Shown here piece after piece: positions 14,357-15,324 of a stretch of DNA of 15,324 bases. The number at the start of each line of letters is the position of its first letter. Position 1 is the first letter of the stretch. The notes beneath the pieces are model-generated. The model was given only the letters and a program-made list of their open reading frames with translations, had not been told where the DNA came from and searched no databases. The DNA is from Coriobacteriia bacterium (GTDB lineage Bacteria > Actinomycetota > Coriobacteriia > Anaerosomatales > JAENZW01). The translations under genes were made by a program, and so were the position numbers. The stretch covers positions 1-15,324 of the forward strand of contig JAOUET010000023.1 of the NCBI GenBank assembly GCA_029858605.1, written 5' to 3'.

Positions 14357-15324
14357 ATGCCGAAGAAACGCATCCTGACGGGATACCGCCCGACCGGCCG
14401 CCTCACATTGGGGCATTGGTTCGGCAATCTGCTCAACATGCGACAGCTCCAGGAGGACTTCGAGGCCTTCTACTTCGTGGCCGACTGGCACGCGCTCACG
14501 AGCGACTGGCAGGACACTTCGGCCATTCGGCAGTACACGGAAGAGATGGTGCTCGATTGGGTCGCTGCGGGAATCGACCCCGCGAAGGCGACCATCTACC
14601 GGCAGTCGGACGTGCCCGAGGTCGCCGAGCTCACGCTCTACCTCACGATGGTCACGCCTATGACATGGCTGGAGCGCGTCCCGAGCTACAAGGAGCAGCG
14701 CGAGCAGATCACCGACAAGGATCTGGGCAACGCAGGCTTCTTCCTGTACCCGCTGCTCCAGGCGGCCGACATCACGATCGTGAAGGGCGACGTCGTGCCC
14801 GTGGGGGAGGATCAGCTCCCGCATCTCGAGTTGACGCGCGAGGTCGTTCGGCGGTTCAACAACCAGTACGGCGACCTGCTCGTGGAGCCCGACGCGATGA
14901 TCGCCAAGCAGGGCGCGCGCGTACCGGGCACCGACGGCCGAAAGATGAGCAAGTCGTACGGGAACGCCATCTATCTGTCGGAGTCCGAAGACGAGACCGC
15001 CGCCAAGGTCAAGGGCATGATCACCGACCCGGCCCGCAAGCTGAAGACCGACCCCGGCGATCCGGACATATGCCCGCTCCAGCAGATCCACAAGCTCGTA
15101 GGCGACGCGGACATCGTGGCTGACTTCGACCGTTGTTGCCGCGCCGCCGAATGCGGGTGCGTAGCCCACAAGAAGAAGCTCGTCGAGGACCTCAACGCCT
15201 ACCTGCGACCCTTCCGGGAGCGCCGGGCGGAGCTTGCGGCGCAACCGTCGTATGCGTGGGAGGTGCTCGCCGAGGGGGCAGCACGCGTCAGACCCGAGAT
15301 CGACGAGCTCATGGGCACCGTGCG
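14357..15324 (+). CDS. trpS: Tryptophanyl-tRNA synthetase, Fe-S-type C-terminus (3' end outside the window)
   Basis: This class I synthetase charges tRNA-Trp; 322 codons are present with no stop, close to full length (about 330). ATG 14357 follows GAGGAG (14340-14345) at 11 bases. The HIGH-type motif is in RPTGRLTLGHWFGN (11-24) and KMSKS is at 196-200. Tryptophan-pocket and dimer features such as YPLLQAADI and GEDQLPHLELTREV are intact. The C-terminal anticodon-binding region has the cysteine pattern of [4Fe-4S] TrpRS enzymes such as the Thermotoga maritima one (C-x22-C-x6-C-x2-C), but altered: Cys239, Cys261, Cys268, then His271 in the fourth position. Cys260 and Cys266 are extra. A cluster with a His ligand, a shifted Cys ligand, or a lost cluster are all possible. 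Confidence 0.95.
   Translation, partial: MPKKRILTGYRPTGRLTLGHWFGNLLNMRQLQEDFEAFYFVADWHALTSDWQDTSAIRQYTEEMVLDWVAAGIDPAKATIYRQSDVPEVAELTLYLTMVTPMTWLERVPSYKEQREQITDKDLGNAGFFLYPLLQAADITIVKGDVVPVGEDQLPHLELTREVVRRFNNQYGDLLVEPDAMIAKQGARVPGTDGRKMSKSYGNAIYLSESEDETAAKVKGMITDPARKLKTDPGDPDICPLQQIHKLVGDADIVADFDRCCRAAECGCVAHKKKLVEDLNAYLRPFRERRAELAAQPSYAWEVLAEGAARVRPEIDELMGTV

Noticed and set aside
1..15324. CRISPR arrays, tRNA/rRNA genes, insertion sequences, toxin-antitoxin or defence genes
   Set aside because: No spaced repeats, cloverleaf, transposase, terminal repeats or defence-type domains were seen on either strand.

Overview
The window is a dense, high-GC bacterial chromosome segment with every supported gene on the + strand. 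Starts are often GTG (one TTG), and many genes overlap by 1 or 4 bases. The gene content points to a deep-branching Gram-positive bacterium. A Coriobacteriia/OPB41-like actinobacterium is my best guess, from the Firmicutes-type FlgM-like start, the Pdp-type phosphorylase, the Fe-S-type TrpS and the high GC. This is inference from style and content, not a database result.

Region 1 (1-5630) is the distal part of a nuo operon for respiratory complex I. It holds the tail of a preceding gene (probably nuoI), then nuoJ, nuoK, nuoL, nuoM and nuoN. These are the membrane-arm, proton-pumping subunits, and the key charged residues of the antiporter-like subunits are in their expected places.

Region 2 (5631-6008) is the only long non-coding stretch. 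It holds a near-consensus sigma70-type promoter and a perfect GNRA-looped hairpin at the predicted transcription start. A strong intrinsic terminator about 30 bases further on makes this a candidate small RNA of about 68 nt, and it may also end nuo transcription. A second long inverted repeat and a sigma28/SigD-like promoter lie just before a small FlgM-like anti-sigma factor gene.

Region 3 (6009-8415) holds the FlgM-like gene, a small two-helix membrane protein, and a PilB/GspE-type pilus or secretion ATPase with an N-terminal MshEN domain (a c-di-GMP-binding family).

Region 4 (8417-10975) is nucleoside catabolism/salvage: phosphopentomutase (deoB) and pyrimidine-nucleoside phosphorylase (pdp). 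deoB follows the pilus ATPase after a single base.

Region 5 (10982-15324) holds an 882-residue fusion (DHH/DHHA1 phosphoesterase, two CBS domains, class II tRNA nucleotidyltransferase), a site-2-type membrane metalloprotease, and tryptophanyl-tRNA synthetase, which runs off the window. The TrpS has the C-terminal cysteine cluster of Fe-S TrpRS enzymes, but the last cysteine appears replaced by histidine.

I see no CRISPR array, tRNA/rRNA gene, insertion sequence or prophage. The most distinctive items are the promoter-hairpin-terminator unit after nuoN, the sigma28-like box abutting the FlgM-like gene, the DHH-CBS-CCA fusion and the altered TrpS cysteine motif.
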